NCBI GenBank assembly: GCA_022730285.1
Contig: DZCQ01000016.1
Span: forward strand, 42,688 to 52,031
DNA: 9,344 nucleotides
DNA from: Flavobacterium psychrophilum
GTDB lineage: Bacteria; Bacteroidota; Bacteroidia; Flavobacteriales; Flavobacteriaceae
Direction: 5' to 3'
The translations under genes and the position numbers were made by a program. Shown here piece after piece: positions 1 through 6,417 of the stretch; position 1 is the first letter of the stretch; the number at the start of each line of letters is the position of its first letter. The notes under the pieces are model-generated. The model was not told where the DNA came from. It was given only the letters and a program-made list of their open reading frames with translations, and ran no database searches.

Positions 1-1499
1 TTTTTAGTACTATCAAAATTTGTTGGTTTAATAATCCATGCATTAAGTTTTTCGCCAGTAGCATTTGTAATTTCAAAAAACTCTTTAGTTGGCAAGTTGT
101 AATCTTTTAGTTTCGTTTCTAAGGCTTCGTTAGTGAGTATCGTTTTGATAACGTTTCCTGCTTCTGAATTATTTAAAGTATAGCTTGGAGCATTTTTAGT
201 ACTGGAAAAAGAGTTGATATAATACTGAAAATTAGGGCTGAATGTGGCAGCATTTGTACCTACTTGTTTGCTTAATTTGGTTTTGTTTTTTCCGTTTAAA
301 GCTATGCGATAAATATCTCTATTTATGCTACCATTTTCTACCGATTGATAATATAGTACATTTTTAGATTCGTTTAAACCATAAAAATTAGTAACATCCC
401 AATTTCCGTTTGTAATCTGATTTTTTAATCTTCCAGACTTGTCATACCAATATAAATGATTAAATCCGTCTTTTTCGGAAGTCCAAATAAAGCTATTGTC
501 TTTTAAATACGTTAAATTGTCTGTAATGTCTATGTATGCTTTATCTTTTTCATGAAGCACAATGGTTGTTGCTCCAGTAGTTGCATTTACAAAAATTAGG
601 TTCAAATTATTTTGCAATCTGTTTAAGGTCTGAATGCTTACAATGTTTGCATCATTAGTCCATTTTAGTCTAGGAATATAGTAATTAGTATTTTCGTCTA
701 GCTTTACTTGTTGCGTTTTTTGTGTTTCAATATCGAATATATGCAGCGTTACTATAGAATTGTTTTCTCCTGCTTTTGGGTATTTAAATGTTTCGACCGT
801 TGGGTAAAGTGCAATTCCATATACATCCATTGTAAATTCTGGAACTTCACTTTCGTCAAAACGAATGTACGCAATTTTAGTTCCTGTTGTATTCCATTCA
901 AAGGCTTTTACAAAAGAAAATTCTTCTTCATAAACCCAATCTGTAATTCCATTTATGATAGCGTTTTTTTTACCATCAAAGGTTATTGGATTTACTTTTT
1001 GTGTTGCAATGTTGTATATGAAGAGGTTATTTTCTTTTGCGAAGGCTATTTTTGTGCCATCTGGAGAGAAGGTTGGTTCTTGAATTTTATTGTCCGTTAT
1101 CTTAGTAAGTTCTTGTGTTTTTATATCAAATAAATAATAATTTGCTAGAAAAGAGTGTCTAAAAATCTGATCTGTATTAGTTGCAATTAAAATTTTATTT
1201 TCTTCCTGATTAAATGTATAACTGTCAATAGAAGATAAATTTGGAAAAAATTGTGTATCAATGATTGATTTTACCTTTGATAGAGTGGCAAAATCGAACA
1301 AATCTATCTGAAAAGTGTTATTTTGTCGGTTATAATTTAAAACCGTATATTGATTTGTTTTTTTCATAGAAGAAAGTTCTTCCATGTTTTGTGTTCTATA
1401 TGCTCCTGTCCAAATTTCTTCTAGTAGAATATTTTTTTGTGAAAATACTGATAATGAGGCTAGAGATAATAAAATAAATAAAATTTGTGTTTTTTTCAT
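1..1499 (-). CDS. Dipeptidyl peptidase IV-like S9 family serine exopeptidase, N-terminal part (3' end beyond window)
   Basis: The frame is open from the ATG at 1499 to the window edge, giving about 499 residues; family members are usually 700-740, so roughly a third is missing. Residues 1-19 form a signal peptide ending before Gln20 (MKKTQILFILLSLASLSVFS), so the protein is exported, probably to the periplasm. The rest matches the DPP IV eight-bladed beta-propeller. Most diagnostic is DWVYEEEF at residues 187-194, whose glutamates correspond to the pair that binds the free N-terminus of the substrate. A WTSEKDGFNHLYWYD segment near residue 339 is also typical. From about residue 475 (NATGEKLNAWIIKP) the alpha/beta-hydrolase domain begins, but the Ser-Asp-His triad lies outside. 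The expected role is removal of Xaa-Pro dipeptides from peptide N-termini. The preceding lipoprotein gene ends 84 bases upstream on the same strand, so co-transcription is possible. Prolyl tripeptidyl peptidase is a close alternative. Confidence 0.9.
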   Translation of the reverse strand, partial: MKKTQILFILLSLASLSVFSQKNILLEEIWTGAYRTQNMEELSSMKKTNQYTVLNYNRQNNTFQIDLFDFATLSKVKSIIDTQFFPNLSSIDSYTFNQEENKILIATNTDQIFRHSFLANYYLFDIKTQELTKITDNKIQEPTFSPDGTKIAFAKENNLFIYNIATQKVNPITFDGKKNAIINGITDWVYEEEFSFVKAFEWNTTGTKIAYIRFDESEVPEFTMDVYGIALYPTVETFKYPKAGENNSIVTLHIFDIETQKTQQVKLDENTNYYIPRLKWTNDANIVSIQTLNRLQNNLNLIFVNATTGATTIVLHEKDKAYIDITDNLTYLKDNSFIWTSEKDGFNHLYWYDKSGRLKNQITNGNWDVTNFYGLNESKNVLYYQSVENGSINRDIYRIALNGKNKTKLSKQVGTNAATFSPNFQYYINSFSSTKNAPSYTLNNSEAGNVIKTILTNEALETKLKDYNLPTKEFFEITNATGEKLNAWIIKPTNFDSTK

Positions 1500-1583
1500 G
1501 TTATGTTATTGTAAAAATATTCAATTTTACTAAAAAATAGCAAAGTAACCTATTTTTTTATGTTAAATTAAAATTTAAGAAAT

Positions 1584-2081
1584 TTATTCTACTTCTACTG
1601 TATTGGATTTAGAGCTTACAATAACCGAAACCGTAAACTGAGATTTTACTTTAACCCCTCTTTTTATTGCTGGTTCAATTCTAAATGTATTTTGCAATTG
1701 TTTCTGAAAAATACTATCTAGAGTTTTAGGATTATAAATACCTTTATATTTTTGTAATTCTGGCTCTAAAATTACTAACCCATTGCTATTTACAATAACT
1801 TTAAAAGGAATTGTGTCTAACTTTGTATAGGTTTTAAGAATAGAATCTTTTTGAATTTTTTCTTGAAGTTGAGCTGTTATAGTGTTAAAAAAACAATTCT
1901 TTTTAGCAGCTAAATCCTGTAGGCTATCACAATTTGCAATACTTGGAAGTTCATCAACCGTTTTCCAATTTATTTTTTTTAATTCCTCCTGCAATATTTT
2001 TTCTTTTTCAATGTTTTTTTTAGTAAAATAGTCGCAACCATTTAGAGTTAAAACAAATACGAAAAACAATATTTTTTTCAT
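1584..2081 (-). CDS. Small lipoprotein with a TonB C-terminal-like domain
   Basis: This 165-residue protein begins with a lipoprotein signal (MKKILFFVFVLTLNGC) with Cys16 as the lipidation site. The tail after the cysteine (DYFTKK) lacks the K-acidic-acidic surface-export signal, so a periplasm-facing anchor is inferred. Residues 17-40 are Lys/Glu-rich and helical in character. Residues 46-75 contain Cys51 and Cys63 followed by Phe-Phe, resembling the 'P..C......C F' region that precedes the TonB C-terminal domain in many Bacteroidota TonB-like proteins. Residues 92-152 fit that domain: FKVIVNSNGLV, then TFRIEPAIKRGVKVKSQFTV, close to the 'PAi.rG.pV...f..p' core. The normal N-terminal membrane helix and Pro-rich linker of TonB are absent, so it probably does not transduce proton-motive force itself. 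It is transcribed divergently from a TonB-dependent receptor cassette. The fold assignment is by motif only and the function is unknown. Confidence 0.75.
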   Translation of the reverse strand: MKKILFFVFVLTLNGCDYFTKKNIEKEKILQEELKKINWKTVDELPSIANCDSLQDLAAKKNCFFNTITAQLQEKIQKDSILKTYTKLDTIPFKVIVNSNGLVILEPELQKYKGIYNPKTLDSIFQKQLQNTFRIEPAIKRGVKVKSQFTVSVIVSSKSNTVEVE

Positions 2082-2155
2082 GTTTAAACGAATATTTTAA
2101 ATAAAATCATGCCTGTAAAATAGTTTTTAGAATGATGGTGCTGCAAATAGCTTTT

Positions 2156-2187
2156 CAAAAATAATTAAAAAAAAACAAATGTATCAA
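2156..2187 (-). promoter_or_regulatory. Probable promoter of the TonB-like lipoprotein gene
   Basis: On the minus strand TATTTTTG (2163 to 2156) matches the Bacteroidota -7 element TAnnTTTG. A TTG (2187 to 2185) lies 21 bases upstream, within the usual spacing for the -33 element. Transcription would begin near 2150, leaving a leader of about 70 bases. The region is very A/T-rich, so a chance match is possible. Confidence 0.45.
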
Positions 2188-2197
2188 TATTTTTAGG

Positions 2198-2205
2198 TAT
2201 CTTTG
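2198..2205 (+). promoter_or_regulatory. -7 promoter element of the metal cassette, placed for a leaderless transcript
   Basis: TATCTTTG matches TAnnTTTG exactly. Transcription in Bacteroidota normally starts about 5-7 bases after the final G, which here falls at about 2211-2212, at the ATG of the His-rich gene (2212). No clear TTG -33 element is found at the expected spacing, so the promoter may be weak or need an activator. It lies back-to-back with the minus-strand promoter, only 10 bases from that promoter's -33 TTG. Confidence 0.5.
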
Positions 2206-2211
2206 TGTAGC

Positions 2212-2568
2212 ATGGCTAAAAAATATTCCATAACCGGTTTTTTCTTAGGACTAATTGTATTAGTAGCACTACTATTACAAGCATTTCACTCGGAACACCA
2301 TTTGGAGGAATTATTGTCCAAAGAGCATTGTAAACACAAATACGACACACACAAAACAGAGTTTTCGCATGCACATTATAATTTTGAAGACTGTTTTGTT
2401 TGTAAATTTACTTTTAGCAATGCCACTTACAATACCATTTATTTTCTTAAAGTTTATAAGAAAGCAGCAATATCTCAGAAGCTGTTTTTTAATTATACTC
2501 CAAATACACACTATTTTCTAGGTAATGTTTTAGCCCTTCGTGGTCCCCCAAAGTTTAAATTTTTATAA
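2212..2568 (+). CDS. Small membrane-anchored His/Cys-rich protein with C-terminal RGPP motif, putative metal-binding
   Basis: From the ATG this encodes 118 residues. A TTG nine bases upstream is in frame but lies inside the -7 promoter element, so I reject it as a start. Residues 7-25 form one hydrophobic helix with basic residues (MAKK) before it, giving a membrane anchor or uncleaved signal with the rest in the periplasm. Eight histidines fall between residues 26 and 55 (H26, 29, 30, 39, 42, 47, 53, 55), with Cys40 next to H39 and a CFVC pair at 61-64. The tail carries RGPP at 110-113. This arrangement (N-terminal helix, His cluster, CxxC, terminal R-[GA]-P-P) recalls small proteins of the DUF2946 type encoded beside metal-linked TonB-dependent receptors; that likeness is from memory of the pattern. 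The receptor follows 61 bases downstream on the same strand. A periplasmic metal chaperone or sensor role is inferred. Confidence 0.8.
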   Translation: MAKKYSITGFFLGLIVLVALLLQAFHSEHHLEELLSKEHCKHKYDTHKTEFSHAHYNFEDCFVCKFTFSNATYNTIYFLKVYKKAAISQKLFFNYTPNTHYFLGNVLALRGPPKFKFL

Positions 2569-2574
2569 ACAACA

Positions 2575-2599
2575 TTATTTTTGGATACTCCAAAAATAA
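2575..2599. repeat. Perfect 11-bp inverted repeat with 3-base centre ahead of the receptor gene
   Basis: TTATTTTTGGA (2575-2585) and its exact reverse complement TCCAAAAATAA (2589-2599) flank TAC. The element starts 6 bases after the stop of the His-rich gene and ends 30 bases before the receptor ATG. On the plus strand the right arm is followed by A-rich sequence rather than a T-run, so it is not an ordinary intrinsic terminator. It could be a dimeric regulator's operator or an mRNA hairpin separating expression of the two genes. Confidence 0.6.
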
Positions 2600-2629
2600 A
2601 AATTGGCTATATTTATTTTGAACAAAAAA

Positions 2630-5014
2630 ATGCAGAAAAAAATTTATATTATTTTCGGTGTTTTGTTTTTTTGTCCTACTTTGTTTTCGCAAAATTCCAT
2701 TAGTGGCAAAATTACCAATACCGAAAATATTGCTCTTGTAGGAGCACATATTCATATTGAAAACAAAACATTTTCAAGCGATAATTCTGGTAACTATTAC
2801 ATAAATAAAATTCCTGAAGGAAAAGCCTCTGTTTTCATCTCTTATATTGGTTATCAGTCTATTGACACTATTTTTAGTATCAACAAAAATGAAGTTATAA
2901 ACTTTACTTTAAAAAAAACTGTTTTAAATCTTCATGAAATTGTAATTAAAAAAGAGATAAATACTATTAATAAAACTGTTTTAGAGAAAAAAATTAAAAC
3001 AGAAACTATAGAAAAGTACAGTAACAAATCTTTAGGCGACGCACTACAAGAAGTGGTTGGAGTTTCTAGTCTAAAAACAGGAAGTGCAGTAGTAAAACCA
3101 GTTATTAACGGGCTATATGGAAGTAGAATACCAATAATAAATAATAATGTAAGGCTGGAAGATCAAGAATGGGGAATTGAACATGCCCCTAATTTTGACA
3201 TTAACTCGGCTGGAAAAATTACCGTTATAAAAGGTGCTTCTGGATTGCAATATGGTGGAGATGCCGTAGGTGGGTTAGTAATTATTGAACCAAATTTAAT
3301 CAAAAAAGATACTTTATTTGGCAAGACAATCTTAAGTTATGACACTAATGGAAAAGGAGGAACCGCATCTACAAGTATCCATAAGGGGAATGCTTTAGGC
3401 TGGAGTTATAATGCATTGGCAACCTTTAAATATCTTGGAGATAAGCAAGCAGCTAACTATAATTTATCGAATACAGGAAACAGAGAGGCTAACTTTACTG
3501 GCGATGCTAGGTTTAGTGCAAAAAAGTTTGATTTTTCTGGCTTTTATAGCTATTACAATGCAACTATTGGTATTTTAAGAGCTTCGCATACAGGAAGTGT
3601 AAATGATTTATACAATTCTATCAATAATCAAATTCCATCGGTAATAAATAATTTTACTTACACAATTAATGCTCCATATCAAGAAGTGAAACATCATATT
3701 GCAAAAGTTAATTTTAATTATTATCTTAATGAAACAGCATTATTGGCAGTTCAATATTCCTATCAATTCAATAAAAGAAAGGAATTTGACCTTCGTAGAG
3801 GAGAGAATAAGTTAAAACCTGCTTTAGATTTAGAATTAAAAACACATTCCGTCAATATAGATTTTAAAAAAACTACACACGATTGGAATATTAAAACTGG
3901 CTTGAGTGCTAATTTGCAAAATAATTTTGCTAGCCCCGAAACTGGTATTAGACCTTTAATTCCAAATTACACCAAAACTGCTTTTGGTAGTTATGGAATA
4001 GTAAGTTATAGCTTTTCTAATAATTTTACACTCGAAGCAGGCTTAAGATATGATTATTCTAAAATTGATGCAACTAAGTATTATTTTAAAACACGTTGGG
4101 ATGAAAGAAACTATTCTGCTGATTTTAGTAATTTTATACTCGCAGACTATACTACACAATGGCTTACAAACCCACTATTTGTGTTTCATAACTTAAGTGC
4201 AGTTGCAGGTTTTCATCAAAAAATAGAAAAAGACATTGATTGGTTTGTTAATATTAGTTTAGCCACTAGAAATCCAAACCCTTCCGAACTTTTTAGCGAT
4301 GGATTGCATCATTCTACTGGAGTAATCGAATTAGGAGATTTGGCACTAAGGAAAGAAAAAGCAACAAAAATAACCACTTCATTAGAAAAAAAGTGGAAAA
4401 ATTTTTCTGTGGAATGCAACCCTTATATAAACTTAATTCAGGATTATATTTTTTTAAGACCCATAGGTTTTGAAACAACAATACGTGGTGCTTTTCCAGT
4501 TTGGGAATACCAACAAGCAAATGCTAGAATTGCAGGAATAGATTTTCAGACATTATTAAAAATGACAAAAAATTGGCAACATTCTCTTTCGATATCTTAT
4601 TTAAATGGGCAAAATTTATCACAAAATGAACCCCTTATAGATATGCAACCTTTTACAATTAAAAATAAAATTCAATTTTCTAAAAAAGAGTGGAATCATT
4701 TAATTGCAACGCTTGATGGAGAAATTGTGATGCAACAAAATCGTTTCCCGAATAATAATTTTGAAACAAATATTATTCAAAACAATGAAAATGTACCGGT
4801 TATAGTAAATATAAGTACACCACCACAAGCCTATGGTTTACTGAATTTTTATTCAGAAATAAAGTTCAATTTTTTACAAAAAGCACCATTGATTTTTTCA
4901 TTTTCCGTTCAAAATATATGTAACACTACTTACCGAGATTATCTTAATAGACAACGGTTTTTTGCCGATGAACTAGGTAGAAGTATCCAAATTCAATTCA
5001 AATTCAATTATTAA
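2630..5014 (+). CDS. TonB-dependent outer-membrane receptor, ZnuD-like (probable zinc/copper uptake)
   Basis: I start at the ATG at 2630 because the signal peptide (MQKKIYIIFGVLFFCPTLFSQ) begins there; an in-frame TTG 27 bases upstream would only add a poor leader. The product is 794 residues, normal for this class. Residues 23-105 are a carboxypeptidase-regulatory-like beta-sandwich (SGKITNTENIALVGAHIHIE). Residues 115-235 are the plug, with DALQEVVGVSS, EDQEWGIEHAPNFD (177-190) and TVIKGASGLQYGGDAVGGLV. The rest is the beta-barrel, ending in alternating aromatic residues and a terminal Tyr (IQIQFKFNY). The plug segment 'Q.WG.EH.P..D' and the barrel segment NPSELFSDGLHHSTGVIELGD (548-568, then Gly569-Asp570) resemble ZnuD-family zinc receptors, where His and Asp residues take part in metal handling. 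TonB/ExbBD would power transport. The neighbouring His-rich protein and lipoprotein support metal transport; the choice of zinc over copper is inference. Confidence 0.9.
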   Translation: MQKKIYIIFGVLFFCPTLFSQNSISGKITNTENIALVGAHIHIENKTFSSDNSGNYYINKIPEGKASVFISYIGYQSIDTIFSINKNEVINFTLKKTVLNLHEIVIKKEINTINKTVLEKKIKTETIEKYSNKSLGDALQEVVGVSSLKTGSAVVKPVINGLYGSRIPIINNNVRLEDQEWGIEHAPNFDINSAGKITVIKGASGLQYGGDAVGGLVIIEPNLIKKDTLFGKTILSYDTNGKGGTASTSIHKGNALGWSYNALATFKYLGDKQAANYNLSNTGNREANFTGDARFSAKKFDFSGFYSYYNATIGILRASHTGSVNDLYNSINNQIPSVINNFTYTINAPYQEVKHHIAKVNFNYYLNETALLAVQYSYQFNKRKEFDLRRGENKLKPALDLELKTHSVNIDFKKTTHDWNIKTGLSANLQNNFASPETGIRPLIPNYTKTAFGSYGIVSYSFSNNFTLEAGLRYDYSKIDATKYYFKTRWDERNYSADFSNFILADYTTQWLTNPLFVFHNLSAVAGFHQKIEKDIDWFVNISLATRNPNPSELFSDGLHHSTGVIELGDLALRKEKATKITTSLEKKWKNFSVECNPYINLIQDYIFLRPIGFETTIRGAFPVWEYQQANARIAGIDFQTLLKMTKNWQHSLSISYLNGQNLSQNEPLIDMQPFTIKNKIQFSKKEWNHLIATLDGEIVMQQNRFPNNNFETNIIQNNENVPVIVNISTPPQAYGLLNFYSEIKFNFLQKAPLIFSFSVQNICNTTYRDYLNRQRFFADELGRSIQIQFKFNY

Positions 5015-5063
5015 TCTAAAAAAAGAGGTACATTTCACATAATAAAACCTCACAAATCACACT

Positions 5064-5651
5064 ATGAAAAAATTAAGAATAACCACGTTAGCAATCTTTT
5101 CAATTTTAGCATTTGCATCCTGTAGCAAAGACGAAGAACCTACAATAGCACCTCCAGTGAATGAGGAAGAAGTAATAACTACCGTAAAAGCCACTTTTAC
5201 ACCGCAAGGAGGCGGAACTGCAATAACTCTATTATACAAAGATTTAGATGGAGATGATGGTCCTGGGGCAGCAACTATAACGGTTTCTGGAGCTTTTGCT
5301 CAAAACAAAACCTATGACGGACAAGTAGAATTTTTAAACGAATCTGTAAGTCCTACTGTAGATATTACAGCAGAAATTATAGCGGAAGGGGTAGATCATC
5401 AGGTTTTTTATCAAAAAACCGGAACTTTAAATCCTTTCACATATTCGACAGTTACCTCTAATTTTGATGTTAATGGCAAGCCTATTGGTTTAAAATCTGT
5501 TTTTGGAACAACTGGTGCTGCTTCTGGAAATTTAAAAATCACTCTAAGACACGAACCTAACAAATCTGGCGTTGGAGTCTCTGGTGGAGATATTACAAAT
5601 GCTGGTGGAAGTACTGATGCAGAAGTAACTTTTGCAATATCTGTAATCTAA
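5064..5651 (+). CDS. Surface-exposed-type lipoprotein, partner of the metal receptor
   Basis: This 195-residue protein has a lipoprotein signal (MKKLRITTLAIFSILAFASC, Cys20). The residues after the cysteine, SKDEE, fit the K-(D/E)-(D/E) lipoprotein export signal known from Flavobacteriaceae, so exposure on the cell surface is likely. The mature part is mostly short beta-strands and glycine turns. It has an acidic loop DLDGDDGPG (60-68) resembling Ca-binding Asp-rich loops, His112, a conserved-looking LRHEPNK (161-167) and DITNAGGSTDAEVTF (176-190). I recall near-identical motifs in a Flavobacteriaceae family that databases label 'type 1 periplasmic binding fold superfamily'; that fold name is not supported by anything I can see here. 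It begins 49 bases after the receptor stop with no convincing promoter of its own, so it is probably co-transcribed. A role in capturing or delivering metal to the receptor is inferred from position. Confidence 0.82.
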   Translation: MKKLRITTLAIFSILAFASCSKDEEPTIAPPVNEEEVITTVKATFTPQGGGTAITLLYKDLDGDDGPGAATITVSGAFAQNKTYDGQVEFLNESVSPTVDITAEIIAEGVDHQVFYQKTGTLNPFTYSTVTSNFDVNGKPIGLKSVFGTTGAASGNLKITLRHEPNKSGVGVSGGDITNAGGSTDAEVTFAISVI

Positions 5652-5665
5652 AAGCAGAAATGTTT

Positions 5666-5708
5666 AAAAAAAAAACCATTATTAAAGAAATTTAGTAATG
5701 GTTTTTTT
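5666..5708. terminator. Bidirectional intrinsic terminator between the convergent metal cassette and truB operon
   Basis: CCATTATTAAA (5676-5686) pairs with TTTAGTAATGG (5691-5701) through 11 pairs including one T-G wobble, closing a GAAA tetraloop. Ten As precede the stem (5666-5675) and seven Ts follow it (5702-5708), so the stem can lengthen by A-T pairing, and either strand has a T-run after the hairpin. It lies 14 bases after the lipoprotein stop and 21 bases beyond the truB stop, serving both transcripts. Confidence 0.88.
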
Positions 5709-5729
5709 GTGTTATCTAAGATTCAATAT

Positions 5730-6410
5730 TTAGTCAAAGTCCGAAATTTGTAAGGCATCAACCAGGGAATAGTTTCCTATTTTGGTTCTGCATAATTTAG
5801 ATAGATGTGCTCCAGATTGCAAAGCAAGTCCAAAATCGAAAGCTAACGAGCGGATGTATGTTCCCTTACTACATACCACTCTAAAATCTATTTCAGGGAG
5901 TGCAATTCTAGTAATTTCAAATTCGTATATAGTTGTTTTCCTAGAGGCAATTTCTACACTAATTCCAGCCCTGGCATGTTCGTATAAACGAATACCATCT
6001 TTTTTTATTGCCGAAAAAATAGGTGGTTTCTGATCTATCTCACCAATAAATTGTTGTGTAGTGCTTTTTATTACATTTTCTGTTAAATGATTAGTAGGAA
6101 ATAAAGCATTTATATTGGTTTCTAAATCATAACTTGGAGTAGTTGCTCCTAGAAAAAAAGTGCCTGTATATTCTTTAGGCTGGCTTTGTATCTCTGTTAT
6201 TTTTTTTGTAAATTTTCCTGTACAAATAATCAGTAAACCCGTAGCAAGTGGGTCTAATGTTCCAGCATGACCTATTTTAAATTTTTTAGGCAGATTGTAT
6301 TTACGAATAAGAAAGTATTTTAGTTTATTAACACCTTGAAAAGAACTCCAGCTTAGAGGTTTGTTTAATAAAATAACTTGACCGTTTAAATAATCTTCTT
6401 GGGTAGTCAA
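5730..6410 (-). CDS. truB: tRNA pseudouridine-55 synthase
   Basis: TruB isomerises U55 to pseudouridine in the T-loop of elongator tRNAs in the cytoplasm. The 226-residue protein has an N-terminal LLNKPLSWSSFQGVNKLK (14-31) and the catalytic motif GHAGTLDPLATGLL (47-60), with Asp53 as nucleophile. It also has the active-site tyrosine region KEYTGTFFLG (79-88), QKPPIFSAIKKDG (127-139) and KGTYIRSLAFDFG (182-194). It is shorter than E. coli TruB (314 residues) because it lacks the C-terminal PUA-like domain; short forms are common in Bacteroidota. It is the last gene of the operon, starting 7 bases after the uppP stop, and is followed by the bidirectional terminator. Confidence 0.96.
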   Translation of the reverse strand: MTTQEDYLNGQVILLNKPLSWSSFQGVNKLKYFLIRKYNLPKKFKIGHAGTLDPLATGLLIICTGKFTKKITEIQSQPKEYTGTFFLGATTPSYDLETNINALFPTNHLTENVIKSTTQQFIGEIDQKPPIFSAIKKDGIRLYEHARAGISVEIASRKTTIYEFEITRIALPEIDFRVVCSKGTYIRSLAFDFGLALQSGAHLSKLCRTKIGNYSLVDALQISDFD

Positions 6411-6417
6411 AATAAAA

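Noticed and set aside
708..1133. Plus-strand open frame of 141 codons
   Set aside because: It lies antisense within the DPP IV propeller; its product is a Cys/Phe/Tyr-rich string with no domain, as expected of an antisense shadow in AT-rich DNA.
1541..1548. TTACTTTG (minus strand) as a promoter for the DPP IV gene
   Set aside because: It fits TAnnTTTG only with one base missing and has no upstream TTG at suitable spacing; co-transcription with the upstream lipoprotein gene is equally plausible.
2203..2211. Upstream TTG start for the His-rich protein
   Set aside because: The TTG is the end of the TATCTTTG promoter element and would precede the predicted transcription start.
2614..2620. TATTTTG as a separate promoter for the receptor
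   Set aside because: It is one base short of TAnnTTTG and has no TTG at proper spacing; the nearest suitable TTG is about 30 bases away.
2603..2629. Upstream TTG start for the ZnuD-like receptor
   Set aside because: It adds nine residues ahead of a standard signal peptide; the ATG at 2630 gives a normal leader.
5025..5051. GAGGT...ACCTC hairpin between the receptor and the lipoprotein
   Set aside because: Only five pairs with a 17-base loop and no T-run; easily due to chance.
5782..6033. Plus-strand open frame antisense to truB
   Set aside because: It is fully inside truB, whose catalytic motifs are intact on the other strand; no recognisable motif or promoter.
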